From Streptomyces sp. NK08204 (GTDB taxonomy: Bacteria; Actinomycetota; Actinomycetes; Streptomycetales; Streptomycetaceae): DNA of 64,000 nt. The position numbers were made by a program, and so were the translations under genes. The stretch lies in the NCBI RefSeq assembly GCF_020400585.1, contig NZ_JAINVF010000009.1:186001-250000 (forward strand), written 5' to 3'. Below the pieces are notes generated by a model. That model searched no databases. It was given only the letters and a program-made list of their open reading frames with translations, and had not been told where the DNA came from. Positions 33,929-41,909 of this stretch are shown in pieces. How positions within the stretch are numbered: the first letter of the stretch is position 1; every line of letters begins with the position of its first letter.

Positions 33929-34609
33929 TCAGCCCCGGATCCGGAGGCGGTCGGTGCTGTCCTCGCTGGGCTGGACGACGACGATGCCCTGGCCGGAGAA
34001 GGCCATCTGGTAGGCCTCGCCGCTGCCCCGGCCGATCAGCGACTGCGCCTTGAAGCTGCGCTTGCCCTTCACCTTCAGGTTCGGCGACCAGGCGACCAGC
34101 GCGTCGGGGTCGACGTACGTCTCGTCCTCGCCGCCGCCGCAGTCGACGACGATCGGCTTGCCCCGGGAGGTCAGCGCGACCCAGCCCTGCCCGGAGATCT
34201 TGGTGTTCCACAGCCCCTGCCCCGCGAACTTGGCGAGGCCCTTGACCCGCTCGACACCCCAGCTGAGGTGGGCGTCGAAGGCGAGCAGGTTGGTGGCGTT
34301 GACGGAGATGCCGTCGCCGTTGAGGTTGATCACGACGACGTTGGCGCCGTAGTCGGCGAGGTAGAGCAGGCCGTCGCCGGAGCACTTCATCAGCGGCGCG
34401 CCCTCGCCTGTGATCCAGTCGCGCGCGATCTGCCGCACGGCGGGCGGATTGGGCTCGTAGGTGACGAATCCTTCGTAGGCGACCATCGACCCCACGCGCG
34501 CGAGGAGGTCGTTCCCGGTCTGCATGGCGACCTTCAGCATGTGGTTGCCGTGGTTCTCCATGCGGGCGGTGACGGGTGCGGGGGCGAAGCCCGCGAGCGG
34601 CTGGTTCAT
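33929..34609 (-). CDS. AIM24-family protein (second gene of the TerD/AIM24 operon)
   Basis: A 226-residue AIM24-family protein, paralogous to its neighbours. It has GEGAPLMKCSGDGLLYLADYGANVVVINLNG, a GQGLWNTKISGQGWVALTSRG turn set, and ends GQGIVVVQPSEDSTDRLRIRG, parallel to the FALVQPSE and IVVQPYEV ends of the other two. ATG at 34609 lies 11 bases after the stop of the TerD fusion gene. No signal peptide. Function unknown; the conserved tandem suggests a hetero-oligomeric assembly. Confidence 0.85.
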   Translation of the reverse strand: MNQPLAGFAPAPVTARMENHGNHMLKVAMQTGNDLLARVGSMVAYEGFVTYEPNPPAVRQIARDWITGEGAPLMKCSGDGLLYLADYGANVVVINLNGDGISVNATNLLAFDAHLSWGVERVKGLAKFAGQGLWNTKISGQGWVALTSRGKPIVVDCGGGEDETYVDPDALVAWSPNLKVKGKRSFKAQSLIGRGSGEAYQMAFSGQGIVVVQPSEDSTDRLRIRG

Positions 34610-34620
34610 GACGGGCTCCC

Positions 34621-36444
34621 TCAGACCTCGTACGGCTGGACGACGATGAAGTTGCCGGGCGCACCCCGGAACTGGAGGTTGACGCTCTCACCGGTGTCGC
34701 CCGGGTAGGCGTTGCGGCGCATCCGGACCTGGCTGGAGACGACCACCTGGGCGGCGGCCGACCAGGCGACGACGGCGTTGCAGTCGGCGAAGGTGGTCGG
34801 TGTGACCGGCAGGACCACCGGTGTGCCGTGCGTCTTGACGACGATGGTGCCGGTTCCCTGGAACTGCATGGTGAACAGCGCCCCGCCGGGGATGCCGTGC
34901 CCCTCGATGCGGCGGACCTCGTACTGGAGGCTCTCGTCGAAGGCGAGGACGTTCTCGGCGGACACGCAGATCGCGTCGCCCTGCAGCTCGACGGGGTGCA
35001 GTTGGGTGGAGTTCTCGGCGAGGAACACCTGGCCCTGGCCGGTGCAGCGCATCAGCTGCATCTCCTGGCCGGTGGCGTTGCCGACGATGCGTCCGGCGAA
35101 ACCGGCGCCCTTGTAGCTGAAGTCGACCTTGCCCTGGTAGAGCACCATGCTGCCCTGCCGGGCCAGCACGGGCTGCCCGCCGATGCCGAGGTCGACCCGG
35201 ATGAGCTTCTTGTTCTGCTGGGTCCAGCGCTGCCCGGTGGGCGTCTCCTTGAACGCCTGCAGCGCGGCGCCCACTCCCGCACCGCCCTGGGGGGCGCCCT
35301 GCGGCACTCCGTAGCCGGCGGCCTGCTGACCGGGAAACTGCTGTCCCGGGACCTGCTGTCCGAAAGCCTGCCCGTACGCCGGCGGCTGGCCGTAGCCGGG
35401 AGGCATGGGCGCGCCCGGCTGCCCACCGTAGGAGGGCTGCTGGCCACCGTACGGCGGCTGCGGCTGGCCGTAGCCCGGCGGCATGGGGGCGGTGGGCGCG
35501 GTGGGCTGCCCGCCGTACGACGGCTGCTGCGGCGGCTGACCGTAAGGAGCGGGCGCCGGGGCCGGGGGCGGGGCCTTGCTGCCGGCGGGCGGGGCCATCG
35601 GGGCGATGACGGTGGGGGCCGCGTGCACGTTCGGGGCCGGGGGCGGGGTCTGTCCGGGCGGCGGAGTGTGTCCGGGCGGCGGCGCGAAGCCCTGCGGGGC
35701 GGGTGCCGGGGCCGGGGCGGGCGCAGGCGCTGGTGCGGGCGCAGGCGCTGGTGCGGGCGCAGGCGCTGGTGCGGGCGCAGGCGCTGGTGCGGGCGCGGCC
35801 GGGACGCCGAAGGCGGGGGGCGCCGTGGGCGCGGCGGCCTGGGCGGGCGGGGCGAAACCGGGCGCGGCGCCGGCGTGCGGCTGCTGTGGCTGCTGGGGAG
35901 CGGCGGGCGCCTCCTCCTCCAGCACCTCGCCGCCGAAGTTCTTCAGCAGCGCCTCCAGGCCCCCGTCGAAGCCCTGCCCGACCGCGGCGAACCGCCAGCC
36001 GTCCTTGAAGTAGAGGTCACCGAGCATCACGGCCCGCTCGGTGGAGAACTCCGAGCGGTTGAAGGAGTACCGGGCGACCTCCTCGCCGCCGGCCACGATG
36101 CGCACGTATCCGGGATCGATCTGCGACATTTGCCCGGTGCCGTCGATGGTCGCCGTGAAGGACAGCTTGCGGATGTGCGACGGGATCCGGTCCAGCGTGA
36201 CCCGGAACGACTCCGTGTCGCCCGCCTGCGCGCCCAGCAGTTGGATGGACTCCTCGGGGGACTTCGGCTGGTTGAAGAAGACGAAGTACCGGTCGTCCGA
36301 GAGGCGTTCGTCGGCGTCCAGGCCGAAGCAACTGATGTCGAAGGTCAGTCCGGGGGCGGAGATCTGCACGCCTACGTACAGATCGGTGCCCGCGGTGAGG
36401 TCACTGATCCTGGCCTTGTGGCCGCGTTGGAATTCCCTGGCCAT
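34621..36444 (-). CDS. TerD-domain/AIM24-domain fusion protein with Pro/Ala-rich linker
   Basis: A 607-residue two-domain protein. Residues 1 to about 190 are a TerD (tellurium-resistance/stress) calcium-binding domain, with DISCFGLDADERLSDDRYFVFFNQP, RVTLDRIPSHIRKLSF and the usual FSTERAVMLGDLYFKDGWRF. Residues about 190-400 are a disordered Pro/Ala/Gln linker with an (AP)n tract and PPxYGGQ-type repeats. Residues about 400-607 are an AIM24 domain. ATG at 36444, first gene of a three-gene AIM24 operon. TerD proteins are linked to membrane-associated stress complexes; joining TerD to AIM24 is the notable point. Confidence 0.88.
   Translation of the reverse strand: MAREFQRGHKARISDLTAGTDLYVGVQISAPGLTFDISCFGLDADERLSDDRYFVFFNQPKSPEESIQLLGAQAGDTESFRVTLDRIPSHIRKLSFTATIDGTGQMSQIDPGYVRIVAGGEEVARYSFNRSEFSTERAVMLGDLYFKDGWRFAAVGQGFDGGLEALLKNFGGEVLEEEAPAAPQQPQQPHAGAAPGFAPPAQAAAPTAPPAFGVPAAPAPAPAPAPAPAPAPAPAPAPAPAPAPAPAPAPQGFAPPPGHTPPPGQTPPPAPNVHAAPTVIAPMAPPAGSKAPPPAPAPAPYGQPPQQPSYGGQPTAPTAPMPPGYGQPQPPYGGQQPSYGGQPGAPMPPGYGQPPAYGQAFGQQVPGQQFPGQQAAGYGVPQGAPQGGAGVGAALQAFKETPTGQRWTQQNKKLIRVDLGIGGQPVLARQGSMVLYQGKVDFSYKGAGFAGRIVGNATGQEMQLMRCTGQGQVFLAENSTQLHPVELQGDAICVSAENVLAFDESLQYEVRRIEGHGIPGGALFTMQFQGTGTIVVKTHGTPVVLPVTPTTFADCNAVVAWSAAAQVVVSSQVRMRRNAYPGDTGESVNLQFRGAPGNFIVVQPYEV
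35717..35788. repeat. 18-bp tandem repeat (4 units) inside the TerD-AIM24 linker
   Basis: Four exact copies of GCGGGCGCAGGCGCTGGT start at 35717, 35735, 35753 and 35771. They encode alternating Ala-Pro on the minus strand (about residues 219-243). The perfect DNA identity shows recent expansion by slippage. Confidence 0.97.
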
Positions 36445-36618
36445 GCGTTACGACCGTCCCCCATCCCGAGTGTGAGTGCGTCGCGCAAGGCTAACGGCAA
36501 ACGCCGACGACGACCGCAGCCGGTACAGACCCGGTACACAACCGCACCCGGCCGCTCACACAGGTCTGCCACCCAGGCCGCTCGCACGCCCTCTCGCACA
36601 GCGACCACCACACGCCGC

Positions 36619-37242
36619 TCACAGACGCCTCTCCCGCGGGCCGGTCCCCTCTCCCCGCGCGCCGGGCACGTGCGGCAGCCGTTCGGCGGCGACCACGCCT
36701 TCGAGGTAGCCGCGGGCCCGCTCGGTGCGCGGATAGGCCTCCAGCAGGCGCCAGAAGTCGGGCCCGTGACCGGGGACCAGCAGATGAGCCAGCTCGTGGC
36801 AGAGCACATAGTCGACGACGTAGTCCGGCATCCCCTGAAGCCGGTGCGAGAGCCGGATGCTGCCCTCGGCCGGGGTGCACGAACCCCAGCGGGTGTTCTG
36901 GTTGGTGACCCAGCGAACGGAAGCGGGGCGGGCCCTGCCGTCGAAGTACTGCGCGGAGAGCCGTTCGGCACGCTCGGCCAGCTGGGTGTCACCGAGCACC
37001 CGCCTGCTCTCCTGCGCGGCCAGTTTGTCGAGCATGACGGTCACCCAGCGCTGCTCCTCCGCCTTGGACATCCGGGCGGGGATCAGCACGATGGTGCGAT
37101 CGCCCTCACGGTACGCCGAGACCGTGCGGCGGCGCCGAGTACTCCTGCGGACCTCGATCGCGCTCGCCCTGGAGCCGCTCGGCGGCTGGCTCGTCGTGCT
37201 GCGCGGTGGTTTTCCGGCGCGGTGCAGTGGGTCGGCGGGCAC
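36619..37242 (-). CDS. YgjP/DUF45-like (M48-type) metallopeptidase
   Basis: A 207-residue zinc metallopeptidase-like protein. The HELAH motif (VDYVLCHELAHLLVPGHGPDFW) supplies two His ligands, with the third in GHGPDFW. An upstream RWGSC segment is typical of the YgjP/DUF45 family (WGSC-HELAH). The start is not certain: GTG 37242 is the longest, and the first 40 residues are low-complexity and basic. Probably cytoplasmic; physiological role unknown. Divergent from the ThiF-like gene. Confidence 0.83.
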   Translation of the reverse strand: MPADPLHRAGKPPRSTTSQPPSGSRASAIEVRRSTRRRRTVSAYREGDRTIVLIPARMSKAEEQRWVTVMLDKLAAQESRRVLGDTQLAERAERLSAQYFDGRARPASVRWVTNQNTRWGSCTPAEGSIRLSHRLQGMPDYVVDYVLCHELAHLLVPGHGPDFWRLLEAYPRTERARGYLEGVVAAERLPHVPGARGEGTGPRERRL

Positions 37243-37319
37243 GCCCCGACGTTACCCGCTGGGCAGGGCCGACGTCCCGGCTCCGGGACGGTTCCCCACC
37301 GATCCCCCACCATGCGTTT

Positions 37320-37355
37320 GATTTATACGACTCATCTCCGTCCGATTCATACGAC
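37320..37355. repeat. Direct repeat GATTYATACGAC in a divergent promoter region
   Basis: GATTTATACGAC (37320-37331) and GATTCATACGAC (37344-37355) are 11 of 12 identical and 24 bases apart. They sit in an unusually AT-rich patch between the DUF45 gene and the ThiF-like gene. A DnaA-box-like TGTGGACAA follows at 37370-37378. Could be an operator, or part of paired promoters. Confidence 0.6.
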
Positions 37356-37526
37356 CAATGCCCACGACCTGTGGACAACTCCCCACCCCCGTCCGCCGCC
37401 CCGGGCATGCTGACAGACATCGGCGGAGCCCACCCGCCCCGCCGACGGAGGGGAAGCCTTCAGAGCACCTCTGCACGCACCTGAATCTCTGATCCTCCCG
37501 ACTTTCGACGGCTACGGGGGCCTGTC

Positions 37527-38741
37527 ATGCATCCGATGGTGAAGCCCGCGCTGCGGCGCGGCTGGCGTGATCTCAACACCGTGCAGTTCGGGATGACTCC
37601 GGCGCACGCACTGACGCTGGGGCCGATGGACACGGCGACAGGCAGCTTCCTGGAACTGCTCAACGGCACCCGTGGGCTGCCGCTGCTGCGCGAGGAGGCC
37701 CGCCGCATGGACCTGCCGGACGGCCATGTCGACACACTGGTACGACGGCTCGCCCACGCCGGCCTCGTCGACGACGCCCGTGGCGGCGGACCGGCCGCGG
37801 AGGCACTGCGGGCGAAGGAGGACGTACTGCGCCGGCTGCGCCCCGACCTCGCCTCACTGTCCCTGACGAGCCCCGAGCCGGGCGGCGCGATCGGCAGACT
37901 CGCCGCCCGCCGCTCGCTGCGCGTCCAGGTGCGCGGCGCGGGCCGGGTCGGTGCCGTGCTCGCGTCGGTGCTGTCCGGCGCGGGGGTCGGTGAGGTCGAC
38001 GTGCGGGACGTGGGGCGCGTGGAGCCCTGGGATGTCGCGCCGGGCGGACTCTCCGCCGAGTCCCTCGGCGATCGCCGGGACGAAGCGGCACGGGCCTCCG
38101 CCCGCGACGCCGCCCCGGACCGCCCGCCCCGCCGCCCGCACGCCCCCGGATCCGGCGCCCGGGACCCCGGTCTTTCCCTGGTGATCCTCAGTCCCCGGGA
38201 CGACGTGGCCGTGCACGCCCCCGACCCGCTCGCCGCCGAGCCCCTCATGGCCTCGGGCACACCCCATCTGTACGCGGGAGTCGTGGAGGGGACCGGTGTC
38301 GTCGGACCGCTCGTCCTGCCCGGCCAGTCGGGCTGCGCGGGCTGCCTGCACCGTAACCGCACCGACCGGGACCCGGCCTGGCCCCGTCTCGTCGCGCAGT
38401 GGCGCTCCGGAAAGGCCCGCCAGGTGGGAGCCTGCGACCTGGCGCTGGCCACGACGGTCGCCGGGCTGGCCGCGGCCCATGCCCTGACCTTCCTCGACGG
38501 GGAGTCGCCGACCGCCGCAGGGGTCCGCTGGGAGGTGTCCCTGCCCGCTCTGGACTGGCGGCCCCGACCGGTGTGGCCGCATCCGGCGTGCGCGTGCGGC
38601 GCAGCGGAGAAAGGTAATGAGAAATACACCTCAGCCGAGGGGGAGCCACGCGAGACAATGGCGGTGCAACAGCCGTCGACGGAGCGACGACGCGGGACAG
38701 GCTCGGCGCGGCGGACAGGGACTTGGAGGGCGCATGTCTGA
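37527..38741 (+). CDS. ThiF-like protein with cyclodehydratase/RRE-type N-terminus (orphan)
   Basis: A 404-residue protein. The N-terminal 85 residues (MHPMVKPALRRGWRDLNTVQ and on) look like the leader-peptide-binding winged helix of azole-RiPP (TOMM) C proteins. The centre is a ThiF/E1-like Rossmann fold with weakened motifs (LRVQVRGAGRVGAVLASVL, then DVGRVEPWDVAPGG). A GCAGCLH CxxC near residue 270 and a CACGA near residue 356 could bind zinc. No YcaO, dehydrogenase or precursor gene is near, so it is not a visible RiPP cluster. ATG at 37527 follows GGGGG. The 3' end overlaps the ABC1 kinase start by 8 bases. Confidence 0.68.
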   Translation: MHPMVKPALRRGWRDLNTVQFGMTPAHALTLGPMDTATGSFLELLNGTRGLPLLREEARRMDLPDGHVDTLVRRLAHAGLVDDARGGGPAAEALRAKEDVLRRLRPDLASLSLTSPEPGGAIGRLAARRSLRVQVRGAGRVGAVLASVLSGAGVGEVDVRDVGRVEPWDVAPGGLSAESLGDRRDEAARASARDAAPDRPPRRPHAPGSGARDPGLSLVILSPRDDVAVHAPDPLAAEPLMASGTPHLYAGVVEGTGVVGPLVLPGQSGCAGCLHRNRTDRDPAWPRLVAQWRSGKARQVGACDLALATTVAGLAAAHALTFLDGESPTAAGVRWEVSLPALDWRPRPVWPHPACACGAAEKGNEKYTSAEGEPRETMAVQQPSTERRRGTGSARRTGTWRAHV

Positions 38742-40131
38742 TCTTCCCCGGAAGGCGGTCACCCGGACCGCCAAGCTCGCCGCACTCCCGCTCGGCTTCG
38801 CAGGCCGGGCGACCTGGGGGCTGGGCAAGCGGATCGTCGGCGAGTCCGCGGAGATCGTCGGCCGCGAGCTGCAACAGCGCACGGCGGAACAGTTGTTCAA
38901 GGTGCTCGGAGAGCTGAAGGGCGGTGCGATGAAGTTCGGGCAGGCCCTGTCCGTCTTCGAGTCCGCCCTCCCCGAGGAGATAGCGGGCCCTTACCGCGTG
39001 GCGCTGACCAAGCTCCAGGAGGCGGCACCCCCGATGCCGACCCGCACGGTGCACACGGTGCTGGCGGAGCGGCTGGGAGCGGACTGGCGGGAGCTGTTCC
39101 TGGAGTTCGAGGACAAGCCGGCCGCCGCGGCCTCGATCGGGCAGGTTCACCGGGCGGTGTGGCATGACGGCCGTGAGGTGGCGGTCAAGGTGCAGTACCC
39201 GGGCGCGGGCGACGCCCTGCTGTCCGACCTCACCCAACTGAGCCGCTTCGCCAGGCTGCTGGGGCCGCTCATCCCCGGCATGGACATCAAGCCACTGATC
39301 GCGGAGTTGAAGGACCGCATCTCCGAGGAACTGGACTACGCGCTGGAGGCGCAGGCCCAGGCCGTGCACGCCGAGGAGTTCGCGGACGACCCGGACGTGA
39401 TGGTCCCGGCAGTGGTCCACCAGTGCGACCAGATCCTGGTGACCGAGTGGATCGACGGGATCCCGCTGTCGGAGGTGATCGCGGACGGCACCCCGGACCA
39501 GCGACGCCGAGCGGGCCAGCTCCTGGCACGCTTCCTGTTCTCGGGCCCGGCCCGCACCGGTCTCCTGCACGCCGACCCGCATCCGGGCAACTTCCGTCTG
39601 CTGCCCGGCGGCCCGGACGGCGAGGACGACTGGCGGCTGGGCGTCCTGGACTTCGGCACGGTCGACCGGCTGCCCGACGGCCTGCCGACACCGATCGGCA
39701 TCTCGCTGCGGATGGCCCTGGACGGCGAGGCCGAGCCGGTCTACGCACTCATGTGCGAGGAGGGGTTCGTCAAGGAGTCCATAGAACTGGACCCCGACGC
39801 GGTCCTCGACTACCTGCTGCCGATCATCGAACCGGCAGGCGTCGAGGAGTTCACCTTCACCCGCTCCTGGATGCGCAGCCAGGCCGCCCGCATCGGCGAC
39901 CCGCGCTCCCCCGCCCATCAGCTGGGCAAGCAGCTCAACCTGCCGCCGGCCTACCTGCTGATACACCGGGTGACGCTGAGCACGATCGGCGTGCTGTGCC
40001 AGCTGGGAGCCCCGGTACGGCTACGGGACGAACTGGAGGAGTGGCTGCCGGGCTTCATCCCCGACGACTTGGGGGACGATCTGGGCGGCCTTGACGATCT
40101 GGACGAAGAGGAAGCAGTGGCGGAGGCCTGA
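38734..40131 (+). CDS. ABC1/AarF/UbiB-family atypical kinase
   Basis: A 465-residue member of the UbiB/COQ8 family. Signature parts are KxGQ (GGAMKFGQALS, about residues 65-75), the Ala-rich nucleotide loop PAAAASIGQVHRA, a VAVKVQYPG lysine, HADPHPGNF in the catalytic loop, and LDFG. These proteins are ATP-dependent and support quinone or lipid metabolism; streptomycetes use menaquinone, so the target is unclear. TTGGAGGG precedes the ATG at 38734. The gene overlaps the ThiF-like gene by 8 bases, so the two are co-expressed. The C-terminus is strongly acidic. Confidence 0.9.
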   Translation: MSDLPRKAVTRTAKLAALPLGFAGRATWGLGKRIVGESAEIVGRELQQRTAEQLFKVLGELKGGAMKFGQALSVFESALPEEIAGPYRVALTKLQEAAPPMPTRTVHTVLAERLGADWRELFLEFEDKPAAAASIGQVHRAVWHDGREVAVKVQYPGAGDALLSDLTQLSRFARLLGPLIPGMDIKPLIAELKDRISEELDYALEAQAQAVHAEEFADDPDVMVPAVVHQCDQILVTEWIDGIPLSEVIADGTPDQRRRAGQLLARFLFSGPARTGLLHADPHPGNFRLLPGGPDGEDDWRLGVLDFGTVDRLPDGLPTPIGISLRMALDGEAEPVYALMCEEGFVKESIELDPDAVLDYLLPIIEPAGVEEFTFTRSWMRSQAARIGDPRSPAHQLGKQLNLPPAYLLIHRVTLSTIGVLCQLGAPVRLRDELEEWLPGFIPDDLGDDLGGLDDLDEEEAVAEA

Positions 40132-40208
40132 CAGCCACGCACGAGGAGGGCGCCGGATCCGACTCCGGGCTGCCACATCGGGCTGCCACATCTGCAGGGC
40201 GGGCGCGA

Positions 40209-40243
40209 GGGGTGGGGTGGGGTGGGGTGGGGAGGGGAGGGGG
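40209..40243 (+). repeat. Seven consecutive G-tracts (predicted G-quadruplex)
   Basis: Six GGGG tracts and one GGGGG, each separated by a single T or A, lie between the stop of the ABC1 kinase and the 3' end of the convergent zinc-ribbon gene. A C7 tract follows (40247-40253) and could pair back as a hairpin. Confidence 0.95.
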
Positions 40244-40264
40244 AAGCCCCCCCGTAAGCGCTCC

Positions 40265-40477
40265 TCACCACCAAGCCGAGTCCAGTCGCCCCTCGATCGC
40301 CCGCAGGTTTTCCCGGGAGCAGCGGTCGCAGAAGTACTGGCGGGTGCCGTTCTCCACGGAGCAGGTCCACGTGGGGGGTGGGGGGCCGTCGGCGGGGGTG
40401 CCGCAGCGGGCGCATCGCAGGGGCCGGGGCTCCCTGTTGGAGCCGCCCTGATCACTGCTTCCGGGAAGACTCGTCAC
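40265..40477 (-). CDS. Small zinc-ribbon-type protein
   Basis: A 70-residue protein with two CxxC pairs: CARCGTP (about residues 23-29) and CDRCSRENLRAIEGRL near the C-terminus. It ends in RLDSAWW. Probably binds one zinc. The GTG at 40477 (VTSLPGSSDQ) is chosen; no good ribosome site is visible, so the start may be leaderless or elsewhere. The longer frame upstream is compositionally unlike a protein. Function unknown; I recall similar proteins in other streptomycetes. Confidence 0.65.
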   Translation of the reverse strand: MTSLPGSSDQGGSNREPRPLRCARCGTPADGPPPPTWTCSVENGTRQYFCDRCSRENLRAIEGRLDSAWW

Positions 40478-40613
40478 CTGGTGACGATAACTCGGTGACC
40501 GGCAGATCCCGTGTGCAACGCACCGCGGGGGCCGGTCCGTTCGGTCGGACTGGCCCCCGGTGGGAAGGTTTCGCCTCCCTGGGCAGGGAGGCCACCGCTT
40601 CGGGTGTGTTCGG

Positions 40614-40937
40614 TTACTGCATGACCGCCATGGCGAGCGCACGGCGGGCGCGCAGCGAAGCGCGCTCCGCCCGGCGCTGCATCCGCCGGGCGGTCGCCAG
40701 GCGCACAGCCCGGCGTTCCCGCTCGGCGTCATGCAGGCGCTCGTGCATATGCGCACGAGCCAAGGCTTCTGGGATGAGTTGCATTTCTCGGGTCCTGTTC
40801 TGACGCGAGACGGTCGCGCCATGGGTGCTGAACTCTGGAGTCGCGGAGCCTGTGGGCTCGCTGGTGGACGGCTTCATCGGGGCCTGCTTCTTGGGGTCGT
40901 GCGTGAGGGGGCGGTCGATCGTTCCTGCGGTGTTCAT
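40614..40937 (-). CDS. Small Arg-rich protein translationally coupled to wblC
   Basis: A 107-residue product. The first 60 residues are Thr/Ser/Pro-rich and probably disordered. The last 50 form a highly basic helix (RRAVRLATARRMQRRAERAS and on). The ATG at 40937 overlaps the wblC stop by four bases (ATGA), which argues for real translation. An internal ATG gives a shorter version beginning MKPSTSEPTG. No family recognised. Co-transcription with wblC would make it antibiotic-inducible. Confidence 0.5.
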   Translation of the reverse strand: MNTAGTIDRPLTHDPKKQAPMKPSTSEPTGSATPEFSTHGATVSRQNRTREMQLIPEALARAHMHERLHDAERERRAVRLATARRMQRRAERASLRARRALAMAVMQ

Positions 40938-41302
40938 GCCGTGACCGGGTTCTTGCGCGGGCGGCCACGGGGCCGCTTCCGGGCGACGACGACACCCTGC
41001 ACGAACAGCTCGCCACCCCAGACGCCCCAGGGCTCGCGCCGTTCCTTGGCGCCGGCGAGGCAGGCCTCGATCAGCGGGCAGGTGCGGCACAGGGACTTGG
41101 CGTACTCGACGTCCGCCGGCGACTCGGCGAAGAAGACCTCCGGGTCGTAGGAGCGGCAGGGGACGGGCACGCCGAGGTTCTCGATGGCGTCGTCGAGCGC
41201 GGTGAGCGCGGTGAGGGGGGTCAAGGTGGAGTCCTCCGTGAGGCCGGGCGGGGGAATCGTTTGCGAAGGCGGTACGGACGGGGCGTGCGCTTCGAGTTGC
41301 AC
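40934..41302 (-). CDS. wblC: WhiB-like transcription factor WblC (WhiB7 orthologue)
   Basis: A 122-residue iron-sulfur regulator that activates intrinsic resistance to ribosome-targeting antibiotics together with the housekeeping sigma factor. The four cluster cysteines are in PCRSYD, LCRTC and EACLAG. The GVWGG turn (EPWGVWGGE) follows. A C-terminal AT-hook (RKRPRGRPRKNP) marks the WhiB7/WblC subclass. GTG at 41302 (VQLEAHAP) is used; the frame continues upstream but runs through the attenuator hairpin. Expression is likely controlled by the leader described at 41411-41950. A small Arg-rich ORF is coupled downstream. Confidence 0.93.
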   Translation of the reverse strand: MQLEAHAPSVPPSQTIPPPGLTEDSTLTPLTALTALDDAIENLGVPVPCRSYDPEVFFAESPADVEYAKSLCRTCPLIEACLAGAKERREPWGVWGGELFVQGVVVARKRPRGRPRKNPVTA

Positions 41303-41410
41303 GATTGGTCTTCCTCGTCTGGTCGGTCCGGCCGGTTGACCGGGTGTCGGCTTGGGTACCGGGTTCTTTTCTTGTCCCGAGGCCCCCTCGCTCCGTCGCC
41401 CCGTTCGGGG

Positions 41411-41453
41411 AAAACAGAAGGGCCGCGGATCCCGGGTGGGGTTCCGCGGCCCT
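41411..41453 (-). terminator. Intrinsic terminator (attenuator) in the wblC leader
   Basis: On the minus strand an 11-12 bp GC-rich stem (41453-41442 with 41429-41418) is followed by TTCTGTTTT. It sits about 110 bases before the wblC start and 22 bases after the stop of the upstream ORF. This is the layout of the uORF-controlled premature termination described for whiB7/wblC genes. Confidence 0.82.
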
Positions 41454-41474
41454 GAAGGCGCCGGCCTGATCGAA

Positions 41475-41798
41475 TCAGGCTGGATCACTCCAGGGTTCTG
41501 GCCCACGGAAGGCCCACATCAGGTGGTCGTGCTGCGTCGTCTGCTTCCGGAATCCGGCACCGGCTGCCGCAAAGGCATAGGCATGTGCCTGTGCCATCAC
41601 CGCTTCCAGTGCCTTGGTCGGTCGCTCATTGCCCTCACGGATGGGAAGACCCGCGAGAGACAGGGAGGACGCCGGACGCACGGCAGGGATGCCGGACAGA
41701 CCGGTGCCCTGGTTCAAGGCGCCGAGCATGCACGCGGAGACGGTCGAGCGATCGGTCAGTTTGGCCGTGCTGATGGTGCTGATGTTGATGCTGATCAC
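41475..41798 (-). CDS. Upstream ORF (leader peptide) of wblC
   Basis: A 107-codon ORF begins at GTG 41798, eight bases after a strong AGGAGG, and ends 22 bases before the attenuator hairpin. The product begins MISINISTISTAKLT, is low in charge and resembles no enzyme. Position and ribosome site suggest a regulatory uORF: ribosome stalling by antibiotics within it would favour an antiterminated RNA. Whether the full length is translated is not certain; a shorter internal start is possible. Confidence 0.5.
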   Translation of the reverse strand: MISINISTISTAKLTDRSTVSACMLGALNQGTGLSGIPAVRPASSLSLAGLPIREGNERPTKALEAVMAQAHAYAFAAAGAGFRKQTTQHDHLMWAFRGPEPWSDPA

Positions 41799-41909
41799 TG
41801 GACTCGCCTCCTCTCGGCGTCTTGGGGACCGGGGTGAACCAGTCCGCTCGGATATGCAAGTAGAACACGGAATCAGGGCCTTGGAGAAGGCCGCTGCTTC
41901 CGTGCCTAG

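Noticed and set aside
37527..38741. A thiazole/oxazole RiPP (TOMM) gene cluster
   Set aside because: Only the ThiF/C-like protein is present; no YcaO, oxidase, precursor peptide or export gene lies within several kb.
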